Assembly: GCF_030317115.1 (NCBI RefSeq)
Contig: NZ_JASZYF010000003.1
Span: forward strand, 62,001 to 126,000
Direction of reading: 5' to 3'
From: Variovorax gracilis
Lineage (GTDB): Bacteria; Pseudomonadota; Gammaproteobacteria; Burkholderiales; Burkholderiaceae_C
DNA length: 64,000 nucleotides
Under the pieces are notes generated by a model. It ran no database searches, had not been told where the DNA came from, and saw nothing but the letters and a program-made list of their open reading frames with translations. Numbering within the stretch: the stretch's first letter is position 1; each line of letters opens with the position of its first letter. The translations under genes and the position numbers were made by a program. Of the stretch, positions 18,976-28,836 are shown one piece after another.

Positions 18976-19650
18976 TCAGCGCAGCCCGGCAATGTAGTCG
19001 GCCACTGCCTTGATTTCGCGGTCGTTGAGCTTGGCGGCAACGCCGTTCATCGGCGCCGAGTTCAGGCGGACGTTTTCGCGGAACTGGACGAGTTGGGCCA
19101 CCGTGTAGTCGGCGTGCTGGCCGCCGAGGCGGGGGTACTGGGCTGGAATACCGGCCCCGTCCGGGCTGTGGCAGCCCGCGCAGGCAGGAATCTGGCGATC
19201 CGCAATGCCGCCGCGGAAGATGCGCTCGCCCAGCGCGACCAAGTCCTTCTCCTTCGAATAGCCGGTCTTGATCTTCTTGGATCCCACGAACCAGGCGACG
19301 TTGCGCATGTCTTCGTCCGACAGGGCCGACGCGAACGGTTTCATGATCGCGCTCTTGCGCTTGCCGGACTTGAAGTCCTGCAATTGCTTGAGGATGTATT
19401 CGGGGTGCTGTTGCGCCAGCTTGGGGTTTGCGGCGATGGCCGAGTTGCCGTCGGCGTTATGGCACGAGGCGCAGCTTTGGCCGTTGGCCGGCGTGGCATT
19501 GAAGATGGTGTCGCCCTTGGCCGGATCCGGTTTGGCCGCCTTCGGAGGCGCCTCGGCTGCCGGCTTGGCGGCATGCTCGTCGGCGGCGAAGCTGGCACTG
19601 GCGGCGACGCCCAACAGGGCTGCAAGCAGAAAATTGGCAAACAACTTCAT
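18976..19650 (-). CDS. Dihaem cytochrome c4-type protein
   Basis: Periplasmic protein of 224 residues with a signal peptide ending near SASFAADE and an Ala/Pro/Lys linker. Two c-type haem sites are visible, CASCH (about residue 60) and CAGCH (about residue 158), one in each half, which is the cytochrome c4 layout. Candidate Met ligands are in SAIMKPFAS and NSAPMNGVA. It probably carries electrons from the bc1 complex to terminal oxidases. Divergent from engB. Confidence 0.93.
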   Translation of the reverse strand: MKLFANFLLAALLGVAASASFAADEHAAKPAAEAPPKAAKPDPAKGDTIFNATPANGQSCASCHNADGNSAIAANPKLAQQHPEYILKQLQDFKSGKRKSAIMKPFASALSDEDMRNVAWFVGSKKIKTGYSKEKDLVALGERIFRGGIADRQIPACAGCHSPDGAGIPAQYPRLGGQHADYTVAQLVQFRENVRLNSAPMNGVAAKLNDREIKAVADYIAGLR

Positions 19651-19689
19651 ATCGGGGGCTTAGATTTAGGGCGCAAAACCCGGCGATTC

Positions 19690-19695
19690 TACAAT
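19690..19695 (+). promoter_or_regulatory. Candidate -10 box of engB
   Basis: TACAAT overlaps the first in-frame ATG (19694) of the engB frame, which argues that this ATG is not the translation start and that the next one at 19721 is. Transcription would then begin near 19702 with a leader of about 19 bases. Confidence 0.5.
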
Positions 19696-19720
19696 GGCGC
19701 CCCGTTCCGAAAGCTCATTG

Positions 19721-20461
19721 ATGACCACCCCGCCGCGCAAGCCGGCCGCACCCTACTCCCGCACGGCTCCGGCCGTGGACGCCGCGGCCGCCGAACGCGC
19801 CCGTGTCGCCCGGGGCTGGTTGCACACCGCCCACTTCCTCACCAGCGCCCCGCAGCTGGAGCACTTGCCGCCCTTGGACCTGCCCGAGATTGCCTTCGTC
19901 GGCCGCTCCAACGCAGGGAAATCGACCGCCATCAATACGCTTACGCAGCAGACGCGCCTGGCTTTTGCGTCGAAGACGCCTGGCCGGACGCAGCACATCA
20001 ACCTGTTCGGCGTTGGCAAGCAGAAGGTCGACGACGCGGTCCTGGCCGACCTGCCGGGCTACGGCTACGCGGCCGTGCCCCGCGAGGCGAAGCTGCGCTG
20101 GCAGCGTGTGATGGGCAACTACCTGATGACGCGCGAGAGCCTGCGCGGCGTCGTGCTGATGTGCGACCCGCGCCACGGCCTCACCGAACTGGACGAGATC
20201 CTGCTGGACGTCATCCGGCCCCGAGTCGAGCAGGGGCTCAAGTTCCTGGTGCTGCTGACCAAGGCGGACAAGCTCACGCGGTCGGACGGCGCCAAGGCGC
20301 TGTCGATTGCGCGACTGCAGGCCGGCGGCGGCGAGGTCAAACTGTTCTCGGCCCTGAAGCTGCAGGGCGTGGACGAGGCCGCCGAACTGCTCTGGCGCTG
20401 GGCGCATCCGGAGGGCGAAAAGCCCGCGGAGCCGGCCCCACAGGTCGACGAACAGGGCTGA
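19721..20461 (+). CDS. engB: Ribosome biogenesis GTPase EngB (YihA/YsxC)
   Basis: Essential-type GTPase of 246 residues acting in large-subunit assembly. P-loop GRSNAGKS at residues 61-68, switch region TPGRTQ, G3 DLPGYGYA and G4 TKAD are all present. I use the ATG at 19721 rather than 19694, because the upstream ATG sits inside a TACAAT promoter hexamer. The N-terminal 30 residues are Ala/Pro-rich and likely disordered. Confidence 0.94.
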   Translation: MTTPPRKPAAPYSRTAPAVDAAAAERARVARGWLHTAHFLTSAPQLEHLPPLDLPEIAFVGRSNAGKSTAINTLTQQTRLAFASKTPGRTQHINLFGVGKQKVDDAVLADLPGYGYAAVPREAKLRWQRVMGNYLMTRESLRGVVLMCDPRHGLTELDEILLDVIRPRVEQGLKFLVLLTKADKLTRSDGAKALSIARLQAGGGEVKLFSALKLQGVDEAAELLWRWAHPEGEKPAEPAPQVDEQG

Positions 20462-20535
20462 AGGATCGCCACGGCGACGCTCCCTTCTCTGCCTGAATCC
20501 GAGACATCCAACCAAGAGCAACAAGGAGACAACCT

Positions 20536-21450
20536 GTGATCGAGACTTTCGCCCGCAAGCTGCCCAACGGCACCACCTTGAGCTGCCGTGCGGCCGGCAC
20601 GCCGGGACGCCCGCTGATGGTGTTCCTGCACGGCTTTCCCGAGGCCGCCTTCATCTGGGACGAACTGCTCGAATACTTCGCGCAGCCTGAGCATGGTGGA
20701 TTTCGCTGCGTCGCGCCCAACCTGCGCGGCTTCGAGAAATCCAGTTCCCCCGCCGAGGTGTCGGCCTACCGCGCTCATCTCCTGGTGCAGGACGTCGCCG
20801 AACTCGCCGCGAGCGAAAGCCCGGACGGAAAGATCGAGGTCCTGGTCGCGCACGACTGGGGCGGCGCCTTCGGCTGGGGCTACGCCAACCACCACGGCGA
20901 CAAGCTCGGCAGGCTGGTCATCATCAATTCCCCGCATCCCGGCACCTTCACGCGCGAGTTGCTGAACAACCCGGCGCAACAGGCTGCGAGCGCCTACATG
21001 AATTTCCTGGCACGCCCCGATGCCGAAGCCCTGCTGTCGGCCGACGACTATCGGCGGATGTGGCCCTTTTTCACGCTGATGAAGGCGGGGGCGGACGGCT
21101 TCGGCTGGCTCACGGAGGATGTGAAGAACCAGTACCGCGAGGTCTGGGACGCGGGGCTCACAGGCGCTTGCAACCTTTATCGCGTCACGCCGATGAAACC
21201 GGCCATGCCCGGCCAGCCGGCCCCTCCGATTCCCACCCTGCCGCGCGAACGGCTGACGGTCTCGGCGCCGACCTTCGTGCTATGGGCGCTCGACGATTCG
21301 GCACTGCTGCCGGGTCTGCTCGAAGGCCTCGAAGACTACGTGCCCCAACTCGAACTCAAGAAGGTGCCGGGCGCGACACACTGGCTGATCCACGAACAGC
21401 CCCAGTTCGTCGCCAGCGAAATCGAAGCTTTCGTGCGACGGACTCAGTAG
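20536..21450 (+). CDS. Alpha/beta hydrolase, epoxide-hydrolase-like
   Basis: Cytoplasmic alpha/beta hydrolase of 304 residues. HGFPEAAFIWDE is the oxyanion HGxP motif, VAHDWGG carries the nucleophilic Asp typical of epoxide hydrolases and haloalkane dehalogenases, and the catalytic His is in GATHWLIHEQP. The natural substrate is unknown. The start codon is GTG with a strong AAGGAGA Shine-Dalgarno nine bases before it. Its 3' end overlaps the convergent acyltransferase gene by seven bases. Confidence 0.88.
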   Translation: MIETFARKLPNGTTLSCRAAGTPGRPLMVFLHGFPEAAFIWDELLEYFAQPEHGGFRCVAPNLRGFEKSSSPAEVSAYRAHLLVQDVAELAASESPDGKIEVLVAHDWGGAFGWGYANHHGDKLGRLVIINSPHPGTFTRELLNNPAQQAASAYMNFLARPDAEALLSADDYRRMWPFFTLMKAGADGFGWLTEDVKNQYREVWDAGLTGACNLYRVTPMKPAMPGQPAPPIPTLPRERLTVSAPTFVLWALDDSALLPGLLEGLEDYVPQLELKKVPGATHWLIHEQPQFVASEIEAFVRRTQ

Positions 21451-22328
21451 ACGGACGGATCGCCCTCGGGCCGCGTCTTGAAGCGGCGGTGGACCCAGTA
21501 GTACTGCGAAGGCATGGTGTCGATGTAGCCCTCCAGGCGCTGGTTCATCAATGCGGTGTCGGCAATGACGTCGTCGGTCGGGAAGTCCTTCCAGGCTTCC
21601 AGCACCTCGATCTCGTAGCCATCCCTGGTGAGCTTCGAGACGATCGGCACCACCTTGGCCCGCCCGAGGCGCGCGAACCGCGACAACGAGGGCACGGTGG
21701 CCGCCTGCACACCATAGAAGGGCACGAAGACAGTCTGGTCGCGCCCGAAATCCATATCGGGCAGCAAATACAGCAGACCGCCCTTGCGCAGCCCCGCGAT
21801 GATCGGCTTGATGCCGTCGACACGGTTCAGGGTGATCACGTTGCCGAATCGCTTGCGGCCTTCGCGTATCCACTCGTCCACCATCGGGTCCCGCTGGGTG
21901 GTGTAGATGGTGGTCGACGGCCGCGCCGTATGCATCGTCAGCGCGGTGGCCGCTGCATCCAGGCCGTAGAAATGCGGCGCGAAAAGGATCGTCGGCTCGT
22001 GGCCGTTGGCGATCTCGTCGATTTCCTTGGCCGCGCCATGCACCTTGAGCCGCCGCGCAACGACTTCTTCGGGCGCATGCCAGAGCCAACTGCGGTCGAG
22101 CCAGGATTGCGCCACGTACACGAAGGTCTCGCGCGCCATGCGGCGGCGTTCGGCCGGCGACTTGTCCGGAAAACAGACGGCCAGGTTGGCATCCACGACG
22201 CGCCGGCGAGGCACCGCGGCTACATGCAACACAGGCCCCAGCAGCGCGCCGAATCCTCGCACCAGGGGAAAGGGCACATGCGCCAGCGTTCGCATGAAGG
22301 CGATGCCGAGTCTCGAAGTCAGGCTCAC
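21444..22328 (-). CDS. Lipid A biosynthesis (LpxL/LpxM-type) acyltransferase, second copy
   Basis: Inner-membrane-associated late acyltransferase of 294 residues that adds a secondary acyl chain to lipid A. The catalytic HX4D box is H119-D124 in APHFYGLD. Further family motifs are TTQRDPMVDEWIREGRKRFG and LLYLLPDMDFG. The GTG start at 22328 overlaps the stop of the paralogue upstream (GTGA), so the two are coupled; an ATG 11 codons in is the alternative. Paired with the next gene, which has HX4E. Confidence 0.9.
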   Translation of the reverse strand: MSLTSRLGIAFMRTLAHVPFPLVRGFGALLGPVLHVAAVPRRRVVDANLAVCFPDKSPAERRRMARETFVYVAQSWLDRSWLWHAPEEVVARRLKVHGAAKEIDEIANGHEPTILFAPHFYGLDAAATALTMHTARPSTTIYTTQRDPMVDEWIREGRKRFGNVITLNRVDGIKPIIAGLRKGGLLYLLPDMDFGRDQTVFVPFYGVQAATVPSLSRFARLGRAKVVPIVSKLTRDGYEIEVLEAWKDFPTDDVIADTALMNQRLEGYIDTMPSQYYWVHRRFKTRPEGDPSVY

Positions 22329-23209
22329 GAGGCGACCTCGGCTTCCGCTTCGGCGCGCGGCTGCTTGTAGCGCGCGTAGTCCCAGACGTACTGGCCCGGC
22401 AATCTGCGAATCAGGCTGGCGATGCCTTCGTTCATGGCCGTTGCGGCGGCCTCGGGCGTGGCCTTGGGGTCGCTCATCGCGGTGCCGTCGAAGGGCTCGA
22501 ACCGGATCGCGTAGCCGGCGCCGCGCGGCAGCCGCTCGCAAACGCCGAGAAACACGCGGGCGCCCGTCTGCTGCGCGAGGCGCGGCAACAGCGTCATCGT
22601 GTAGGCCGGCCGGCCGAAGAACGGCGCCCAGACGCCCTGCCCCAGCGGCGGCACCTGGTCCGGCAGCAGGCCGGTGTAGCCGCCATTGCGCAGTGTGCGG
22701 ATGAGTCCCCGCACGCCGGCGACGGTGGTTGGCAGGGTCTGCAGGCCGGGACGGTCCCGTGAGCCGGCGATCAGTTCCGCCATGAATTTCTTGCGGGCCG
22801 GCCTGAAGAGCGCCGTGATCGGACCATAGGCCTCGAAAAAGCGCTCGCCGACCGCCTGGCCGAAGGTTTCCCAGCTTCCGAGATGCGGCGACACGAGGAT
22901 CACGCCCTTGCGCGCGGCCAGCGCCGCTTCGAACGCTTCGACACCTTCCCAGCGGACGATCTTCGGCAGCAGGCTTTCGCCCTGGGGGCGTGCCCACACC
23001 CACGGCAGTTCGCCGACCATGGCGCCGGCGGCGGTGATCGCGGGGCGGTATTGCGCCGGCGTGAACCCGGCGGCTTCGGCGTTTTCCCGGAAGCGCCTGC
23101 GGTAGTCCGGCGCCAGCCACCAGACCAGCCAGCCCAATCCTCCGCCGATCGCGTGCATCAAAGGCAGCGGCACCCGGGCGAGCAGACGGAAGAGAGAGAT
23201 CATCGACAA
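22325..23209 (-). CDS. Lipid A biosynthesis (LpxL/LpxM-type) acyltransferase, first copy
   Basis: Paralogue of its downstream neighbour, 294 residues, with a catalytic HX4E box at H109-E114 (SPHLGSWE). A membrane-associating N-terminal helix (GGGLGWLVWWL) precedes the acyltransferase domain; GYTGLLPDQVPPLGQGVWAPFFG is the substrate-binding region. Two adjacent genes with HX4E and HX4D boxes suggest two secondary acylation steps of lipid A, but which position each one uses cannot be told. Confidence 0.9.
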   Translation of the reverse strand: MSMISLFRLLARVPLPLMHAIGGGLGWLVWWLAPDYRRRFRENAEAAGFTPAQYRPAITAAGAMVGELPWVWARPQGESLLPKIVRWEGVEAFEAALAARKGVILVSPHLGSWETFGQAVGERFFEAYGPITALFRPARKKFMAELIAGSRDRPGLQTLPTTVAGVRGLIRTLRNGGYTGLLPDQVPPLGQGVWAPFFGRPAYTMTLLPRLAQQTGARVFLGVCERLPRGAGYAIRFEPFDGTAMSDPKATPEAAATAMNEGIASLIRRLPGQYVWDYARYKQPRAEAEAEVAS

Positions 23210-23258
23210 CAGGGAGGGTAAAAACAGGACGCGCGCGCAGCCTACAGCGCGGCTCGAA

Positions 23259-23264
23259 TAGAAT
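23259..23264 (+). promoter_or_regulatory. Candidate -10 box of metK
   Basis: TAGAAT places the transcription start near 23271, exactly at the 5' edge of the predicted aptamer stem. That makes a leader of about 117 bases that is almost entirely structured RNA. Confidence 0.5.
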
Positions 23265-23269
23265 GCAAA

Positions 23270-23330
23270 TTGTCGCTGAGTTATGGAACTACTTGCAGGG
23301 CGACGTTAAACATCACTGCTAAAGCGTTCG
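23270..23330 (+). ncRNA. SAM-II-type riboswitch aptamer upstream of metK
   Basis: The leader folds as the compact H-type pseudoknot of SAM-II (SAM-alpha). P1 is GTCGC (23272-23276) with GCGAC (23300-23304). In the pseudoknot, loop GCAG (23295-23298) pairs with CTGC (23316-23319), and loop GAAC (23286-23289) pairs with GTTC (23326-23329). The loop after P1 reads TGAGTTAT (SAM-II consensus-like TGATTTAA), the linker contains TTAAACAT, and the core GCTAAA (23318-23323) is exact. Its place before metK, whose product is SAM, supports feedback control. SAM-II is best known from alphaproteobacteria. Assigned by eye against remembered members. Confidence 0.82.
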
Positions 23331-23333
23331 CCA

Positions 23334-23381
23334 AAGCTCCATCCGGGTTGGCAACGCGCCAATCGGACCTTCATGGAGTTT
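23334..23381 (+). promoter_or_regulatory. Hairpin hiding the metK Shine-Dalgarno
   Basis: CTCCAT (23337-23342) is complementary to ATGGAG (23373-23378), which contains the GGAG Shine-Dalgarno ten bases before the metK ATG. Inside, CCG/CGG and TTGGC/GCCAA extend the helix. The flanking AAAG and GTTT add weak pairs. This looks like the translational expression platform of the upstream aptamer. A competing GGCGA (23299-23303)/TCGCC (23328-23332) helix could couple the two by breaking P1. Confidence 0.65.
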
Positions 23382-23387
23382 CATCAC

Positions 23388-24569
<1,182 letters not shown>

Positions 24570-24588
24570 GGCTTCCCGGCCGCTGGAA

Positions 24589-25221
24589 TCAGGAGGGTCT
24601 GCGCAGCAGCTCGCAGACCTCTTCGTCGCTGGTCTGGCCGAAATCCTCGTACCAGAGCCCGACGGCGCGGAAGTGCGCGGGCGTGGAGACGCAGACCACC
24701 TCGTCCGCGAACGCGCCTACGCTCTGGACCGCCTCTCGCGACGCCACCGGCACGGCCACCACGATGCGCTGGGGTTGGCCCATCCGGGCGGACTTCACGG
24801 CCGCGCACATGGTGGCCCCGGTCGCCAAGCCATCGTCGATCAGCAGCAGTTCCCTTCCGGCCAGCGCGAGCGGCGCGCGGTTGCCGCGATAGAGGCGCTC
24901 GCGACGCGCCAGCTCGGCCTGCTCGCGCGCCGCCACGGCCTCGATGGCCCGCTCCGACACCGGCCAGCCGCCGTCGAAATCGCCCATCACGCGTACGCCT
25001 CCGGATGCGATCGCGCCCATGGCGAATTCTTCCTGCCCCGGAAAACCAAGCTTGCGCACGACCAGCACGTCGAGCGGCGCGCGCAGGAACTGCGCGACTT
25101 CCCACGCGACGGGCACACCGCCGCGCGGCAGCCCCAGCACCAGAAGATCAGTACGCCCGCGCCAGGCGCCAAGCGCATTCGCGAGCAAGCGGCCCGCGTC
25201 GCGTCGATCCTTGAATTCCAT
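24589..25221 (-). CDS. Phosphoribosyltransferase-domain protein
   Basis: Type I phosphoribosyltransferase-fold protein of 210 residues. The PRPP-binding loop LLIDDGLATGAT lies at about residues 126-137. Early motifs VLGLPRGGVPVAWEVA and VVRKLGFPGQEEFAMGAIA mark the stand-alone family often annotated simply as phosphoribosyltransferase; its true substrate is unknown. The start at 25221 has an AAGGAG Shine-Dalgarno. It begins 22 bases after the TonB receptor gene and may be co-transcribed with it. Confidence 0.88.
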   Translation of the reverse strand: MEFKDRRDAGRLLANALGAWRGRTDLLVLGLPRGGVPVAWEVAQFLRAPLDVLVVRKLGFPGQEEFAMGAIASGGVRVMGDFDGGWPVSERAIEAVAAREQAELARRERLYRGNRAPLALAGRELLLIDDGLATGATMCAAVKSARMGQPQRIVVAVPVASREAVQSVGAFADEVVCVSTPAHFRAVGLWYEDFGQTSDEEVCELLRRPS

Positions 25222-25243
25222 TTGCACTCCTTGCAGCCGGAAC

Positions 25244-27355
25244 TCAGAAACGATACGCGCCTCCCATGCCGACCGTCCAGTTGCGCCCCGGAGCCGGCTC
25301 GAAGTAGCGGGCATTGCCCTCATTGACGATGACCGAGCCGATATAGCGTTTGTCGAAGAGGTTGTCGATGCGCGCAAAGGCATTGAATTCCCACCGCTGC
25401 CACTTCTTGACGTAGCCCGCGAACAGCGCGACCACCCCGTAGCCCGGGACGCTGACGGTGTTTCGGTCATTGGCCTCGATGCTGGCAAGCGCCCGCAGTT
25501 CGGTGCCGACACGCCAGCCGTCCGGCGGCACCCAGCCGTAGGAGGCGAAGAAGGATTGCGGCGCAATCCCCGGGATGCGGTTGTCCGCCGGAACGAAGGT
25601 GGCGGGAGTGCACGGCACGGCGCAGAAGGGATCGCTGTAGCGCGCGTCCAGCCACGTATAGGCGAGTTGCGTGCGCCAGTGGTTCTCCGTCTCGTGCTGC
25701 CAGGCCAACTCGAAACCTTCGCGCTTCGTGCGCCCCGCGTTCTGGAAGGTGGCCCTGCCGCCCACGTTGGTGGCGGTCACGATCTCGTCGTCCGTGCGGG
25801 TCTGGAACACCGCCGCCGTCAGCAGGCCGCCCGCCAGGCGGGCCTTGGCGCCCACTTCCACGCTGTCGTTGGTGGCCGGCTGCAGTGCGAAGTTGAGTCC
25901 TCCCTGGCCGTCGGGACGGTACGAAAGCTCGTTCAGCGTCGGCGTCTCGAAGCCCCGGCCCACCGAGGTGTAGAAAGCCAGGTCGCGGGTCGCCTGGTAG
26001 CGCAGCGAAGCCACCGGCAGGGTCTGGGTGTACGACGCGCTGCCGCTGTCGTTGCGGTTGGTCCCGACGATGTAGTGGTCCGTCGAGTCGAAGTCGACCT
26101 TGCTGCGGCGCACGCCGGCTTCGAGCGTCCATTGATCCGACAGGCGCCAGGTGGCCTGCAGGTAAGGATCGAGGTTGTCGACCTTGTTGGTCTCGTTGCG
26201 GCGCAGCCTGCCCTGCACGCCCAGGATCGGATTGGCGACCGGGCCGATGAAGTTCTCGTAGCCGGTGCGCTGTTCGCGAAGGTCGTCGTAGGCGAGGCCG
26301 GCGACCAGCTCGAAGGGCCGGCCGGCCAGCGTCATCTGCGACAACCAGCGCAGGTCGAAGCCGCCGTAGTCCCGCGACAGGCCGATGACCCCGCCCGCGC
26401 TCAGCGGGCTCACCTGCGCCGTTGGCGGGATAGCCTGGTACTGCGTGGTCTTGCGCTGGCCGCCGTAGACCATCAGGCGCAGCGCGTTGCTGGCATCGAT
26501 CGGGCGCTCGTACAGCAGGCCGGCTTGCGTCTGGTCGACGGTCTTGCGGGTGTCGAACTGGGCGGCGACGGCGGCGCTGCGCGGGTCCAGCGCGTACTGC
26601 TCGGCCGTGAGGCCCAGCGGGTCCTGAGCGCTCAGCTTCACGCTGTTGAGGATGAGCGTGAGCCGGCTGCCATCGTCCAGGTTGAATCCCATCTTGCCGT
26701 TGACGATGTCGCGATTGGCCTCGCTGTGGTCGCGGTAGCCGTCGGTCTCGAAATGGCTGCCGCTCAGGAGGTAGTCGACGGCACCGGACGATCCGCTGAC
26801 CTGGGAGCCGATGCGCATCGTGCCGTAGCTGCCGCCGGCCAGCGAAAAGCCCAGCTTGGGCGGTCCTTCGCCGGTCTCGGTGAAGGACTGGATCACGCCG
26901 CCCGAGGAATTGCCGTAGAGCGCCGAGAAGGGACCGCGCAGCACTTCGACCCGATCGAGCGATCCGATGTCGATGTTGGAGGTCTGGCCCTGGCCGTCGG
27001 GCAGGGTGGCGGGGATGCCGTCGACGTAGATGCGAATGCCCCGCACGCCGAAGGTGGAGCGCGCGCCGAAGCCACGGATGGAGATCTGCAGGTCCTGGGC
27101 GAGGTTCTGCCGGTTCTGGACCTGCAGGCCGGGCACGATGTTCAGGCCCTCGGAGAGTTGCGACTGCAGGCGCATGTCGCGGATCTCGGCGCCTTCGACG
27201 CGGCTCACCGAGCCGGCGACGTCGAACACGGGCTCGGCCCCACGCGGCGTGGTGACGGTGACTTCGCCCAGGCTCGGCACGCTACCCACATCCTGCGCAT
27301 GGACTGAGGACGAGGTGGCGGCCAGCAGGCAGGCGATGGCGACAGGAGATTTCAT
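25244..27355 (-). CDS. TonB-dependent outer-membrane receptor
   Basis: Outer-membrane beta-barrel receptor of 703 residues with a signal peptide ending VHAQ. The plug domain runs from about residue 25 to 150 (EVTVTTPRG as TonB box region; IRGFGARSTFGVRGIRIYVDGIPATLPDG; VEVLRGPFSALYGNSSGG). The barrel ends with the C-terminal aromatic AYRF. It probably takes up a ferric complex given its iron-uptake neighbours, but no Fur box is seen directly upstream; it may be read through from the operon before it, 75 bases away. Confidence 0.92.
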   Translation of the reverse strand: MKSPVAIACLLAATSSSVHAQDVGSVPSLGEVTVTTPRGAEPVFDVAGSVSRVEGAEIRDMRLQSQLSEGLNIVPGLQVQNRQNLAQDLQISIRGFGARSTFGVRGIRIYVDGIPATLPDGQGQTSNIDIGSLDRVEVLRGPFSALYGNSSGGVIQSFTETGEGPPKLGFSLAGGSYGTMRIGSQVSGSSGAVDYLLSGSHFETDGYRDHSEANRDIVNGKMGFNLDDGSRLTLILNSVKLSAQDPLGLTAEQYALDPRSAAVAAQFDTRKTVDQTQAGLLYERPIDASNALRLMVYGGQRKTTQYQAIPPTAQVSPLSAGGVIGLSRDYGGFDLRWLSQMTLAGRPFELVAGLAYDDLREQRTGYENFIGPVANPILGVQGRLRRNETNKVDNLDPYLQATWRLSDQWTLEAGVRRSKVDFDSTDHYIVGTNRNDSGSASYTQTLPVASLRYQATRDLAFYTSVGRGFETPTLNELSYRPDGQGGLNFALQPATNDSVEVGAKARLAGGLLTAAVFQTRTDDEIVTATNVGGRATFQNAGRTKREGFELAWQHETENHWRTQLAYTWLDARYSDPFCAVPCTPATFVPADNRIPGIAPQSFFASYGWVPPDGWRVGTELRALASIEANDRNTVSVPGYGVVALFAGYVKKWQRWEFNAFARIDNLFDKRYIGSVIVNEGNARYFEPAPGRNWTVGMGGAYRF

Positions 27356-27430
27356 GGCGGGCATTCTGCGTTGCCCCGCCGCCGCCTGCGCGGAGGGCAA
27401 GACCCTATGGCGCCGCGGGCCGCGCCCGAC

Positions 27431-27628
27431 TTATGGATGCCGCGGTCGACGACGGCACCAGCCGAACCAGATACCCACCCCGACCGGAATTCCGAGCGTG
27501 ACCCACGCCAGCGCATCCCCGAGCCCGCCGTCGCTGAACAGCGCAGAGACCAGTCCGATGCAGGTCAGCAGCCCCAGCACGATCGGCCAGCCCCACAGGC
27601 GCCAGAAGTGACCGCGGTGCGGCTTCAT
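27431..27628 (-). CDS. Small two-helix membrane protein next to the PepSY gene
   Basis: A 65-residue protein with two hydrophobic helices (WPIVLGLLTCIGLVSALF and LAWVTLGIPVGVGIWFGW), a basic N-terminus (MKPHRGHFWR) and a basic tail (CRRRPRHP). The ATG overlaps the PepSY stop by four bases (ATGA), a strong sign that it is real and coupled. I do not recognise a family. Context suggests an accessory of the ferric-siderophore handling protein upstream. Confidence 0.75.
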   Translation of the reverse strand: MKPHRGHFWRLWGWPIVLGLLTCIGLVSALFSDGGLGDALAWVTLGIPVGVGIWFGWCRRRPRHP

Positions 27629-28818
27629 GTGCCTGCCTTTGCCGTCGCCGTGGAAGCGGGCTGTGCCAGGGGAGCATGCACTGCGTGCGGGTCGTGGTCC
27701 GCCTTCGCCGCGGCCGACACCGTGTGCCCGCGCTTGAGCCACAGGTAGATCCCGCTGCCCAGCACGATGATGGTGGCAATGTCGAGCACCGCCCACAGGA
27801 TCTGCATCGGCATGCCACCGTAGTCGCCGAAGTGCAGCGGCTGCGACACCAGCAGCGCCGTCAGATACCAAGGCAGCCTCGGGCTGGCGGTGATCGCGCC
27901 GGTCTGGGCATCGACCAGCACCGGCTTCAACAGCCGCGACGTGAAGGGCTCGTTGCCGCGCAGGAAGAAGGTGTTGTGGTGCGGGCTCGAGAACGCCGTG
28001 CCCGGAAAGGCGATGAACGAGAGCTTCATGCCCGGCGCGCTTTGCAGCGCCACATCCAGCGACTGCTGAACCGATCCCCGCTCCGCGGCCGGCACCGTCG
28101 GCTGTCCCTGGTACGGCTTGAGCAGCGCGCTGAGCTGGTCGTGCTGCCAGTACTTGACGATGAGTTCGGCCCAGGTGTTGATCATGCCGGTCGCGCCGAC
28201 CGTGAAGGCCCACACCAGCGTCACGATGCCGAGCAAGTTGTGCAGGTCCAGCCACTTGAGGCGGGGCCGGCGCTCGCGCCGCACCGTGCCGAAATCCAGC
28301 TTCCGCATGAAGGGCGAATACAGCACCACGCCGGAGACGATCGCCACCAGCAGCAAGAAGCCCATGAAGCCGAGGAAGAGCATGCCGGGAAGCCCCGCGA
28401 ACAGGTCGACGTGCAGCTTGAACATGACGTACATGAAGCCCTCGTCGGTCTTCGGCTGCGCCAGCACCTGGCCGGTGCGCGCGTCGACGGCGACCTGCTT
28501 GAAGTCGTCCGTCGGCGCCGGCGTAGGCGTGAGCGTGACGAACCAGATCGCGTCGTCGTCCTCCGGCTGCGAGACGTACTGCACCACGCGATCCGGATGC
28601 AGCGCCTTGGCCTTCTCGAGCACACGGTCCAGGCTCGCGCGCGGTGTGTTGGCAGGCATCTTGGGCGCTTCGACCTCCGTGCCCAGCAAATGCCCGATCT
28701 CGTGGTGGAAGATCAGCGGCAGCCCCGTGATGCACAGGAGCAGCATGAACACGGTGCAGACCAGGCTGCTCCATTTGTGAACCCAGGCCCAGGTCTTGAT
28801 TCGGCGGCTGTTCATCAT
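27625..28818 (-). CDS. PepSY-associated transmembrane protein, probable ferric-siderophore reductase
   Basis: Inner-membrane protein of 397 residues with four main helices: one near the N-terminus (SLVCTVFMLLLCITGLPLIF), two in the middle (LFLGFMGFLLLVAIVSGVVLY and LLGIVTLVWAFTVGATGMI) and one near the C-terminus (ILWAVLDIATIIVLGSGIYLWL). PepSY-like periplasmic segments contain VDARTGQVLAQPKT and VDAQTGAITASPRLP. Conserved His residues near helices (HKW, HHEIGH, LHVDLF, LHNLLG) would suit haem. Homologues beside siderophore receptors act in removing iron from siderophores; that role is inferred here. Starts 18 bases after the receptor gene. Confidence 0.88.
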   Translation of the reverse strand: MMNSRRIKTWAWVHKWSSLVCTVFMLLLCITGLPLIFHHEIGHLLGTEVEAPKMPANTPRASLDRVLEKAKALHPDRVVQYVSQPEDDDAIWFVTLTPTPAPTDDFKQVAVDARTGQVLAQPKTDEGFMYVMFKLHVDLFAGLPGMLFLGFMGFLLLVAIVSGVVLYSPFMRKLDFGTVRRERRPRLKWLDLHNLLGIVTLVWAFTVGATGMINTWAELIVKYWQHDQLSALLKPYQGQPTVPAAERGSVQQSLDVALQSAPGMKLSFIAFPGTAFSSPHHNTFFLRGNEPFTSRLLKPVLVDAQTGAITASPRLPWYLTALLVSQPLHFGDYGGMPMQILWAVLDIATIIVLGSGIYLWLKRGHTVSAAAKADHDPHAVHAPLAQPASTATAKAGT

Positions 28819-28836
28819 GGGGATCTTGCAGAAGCG

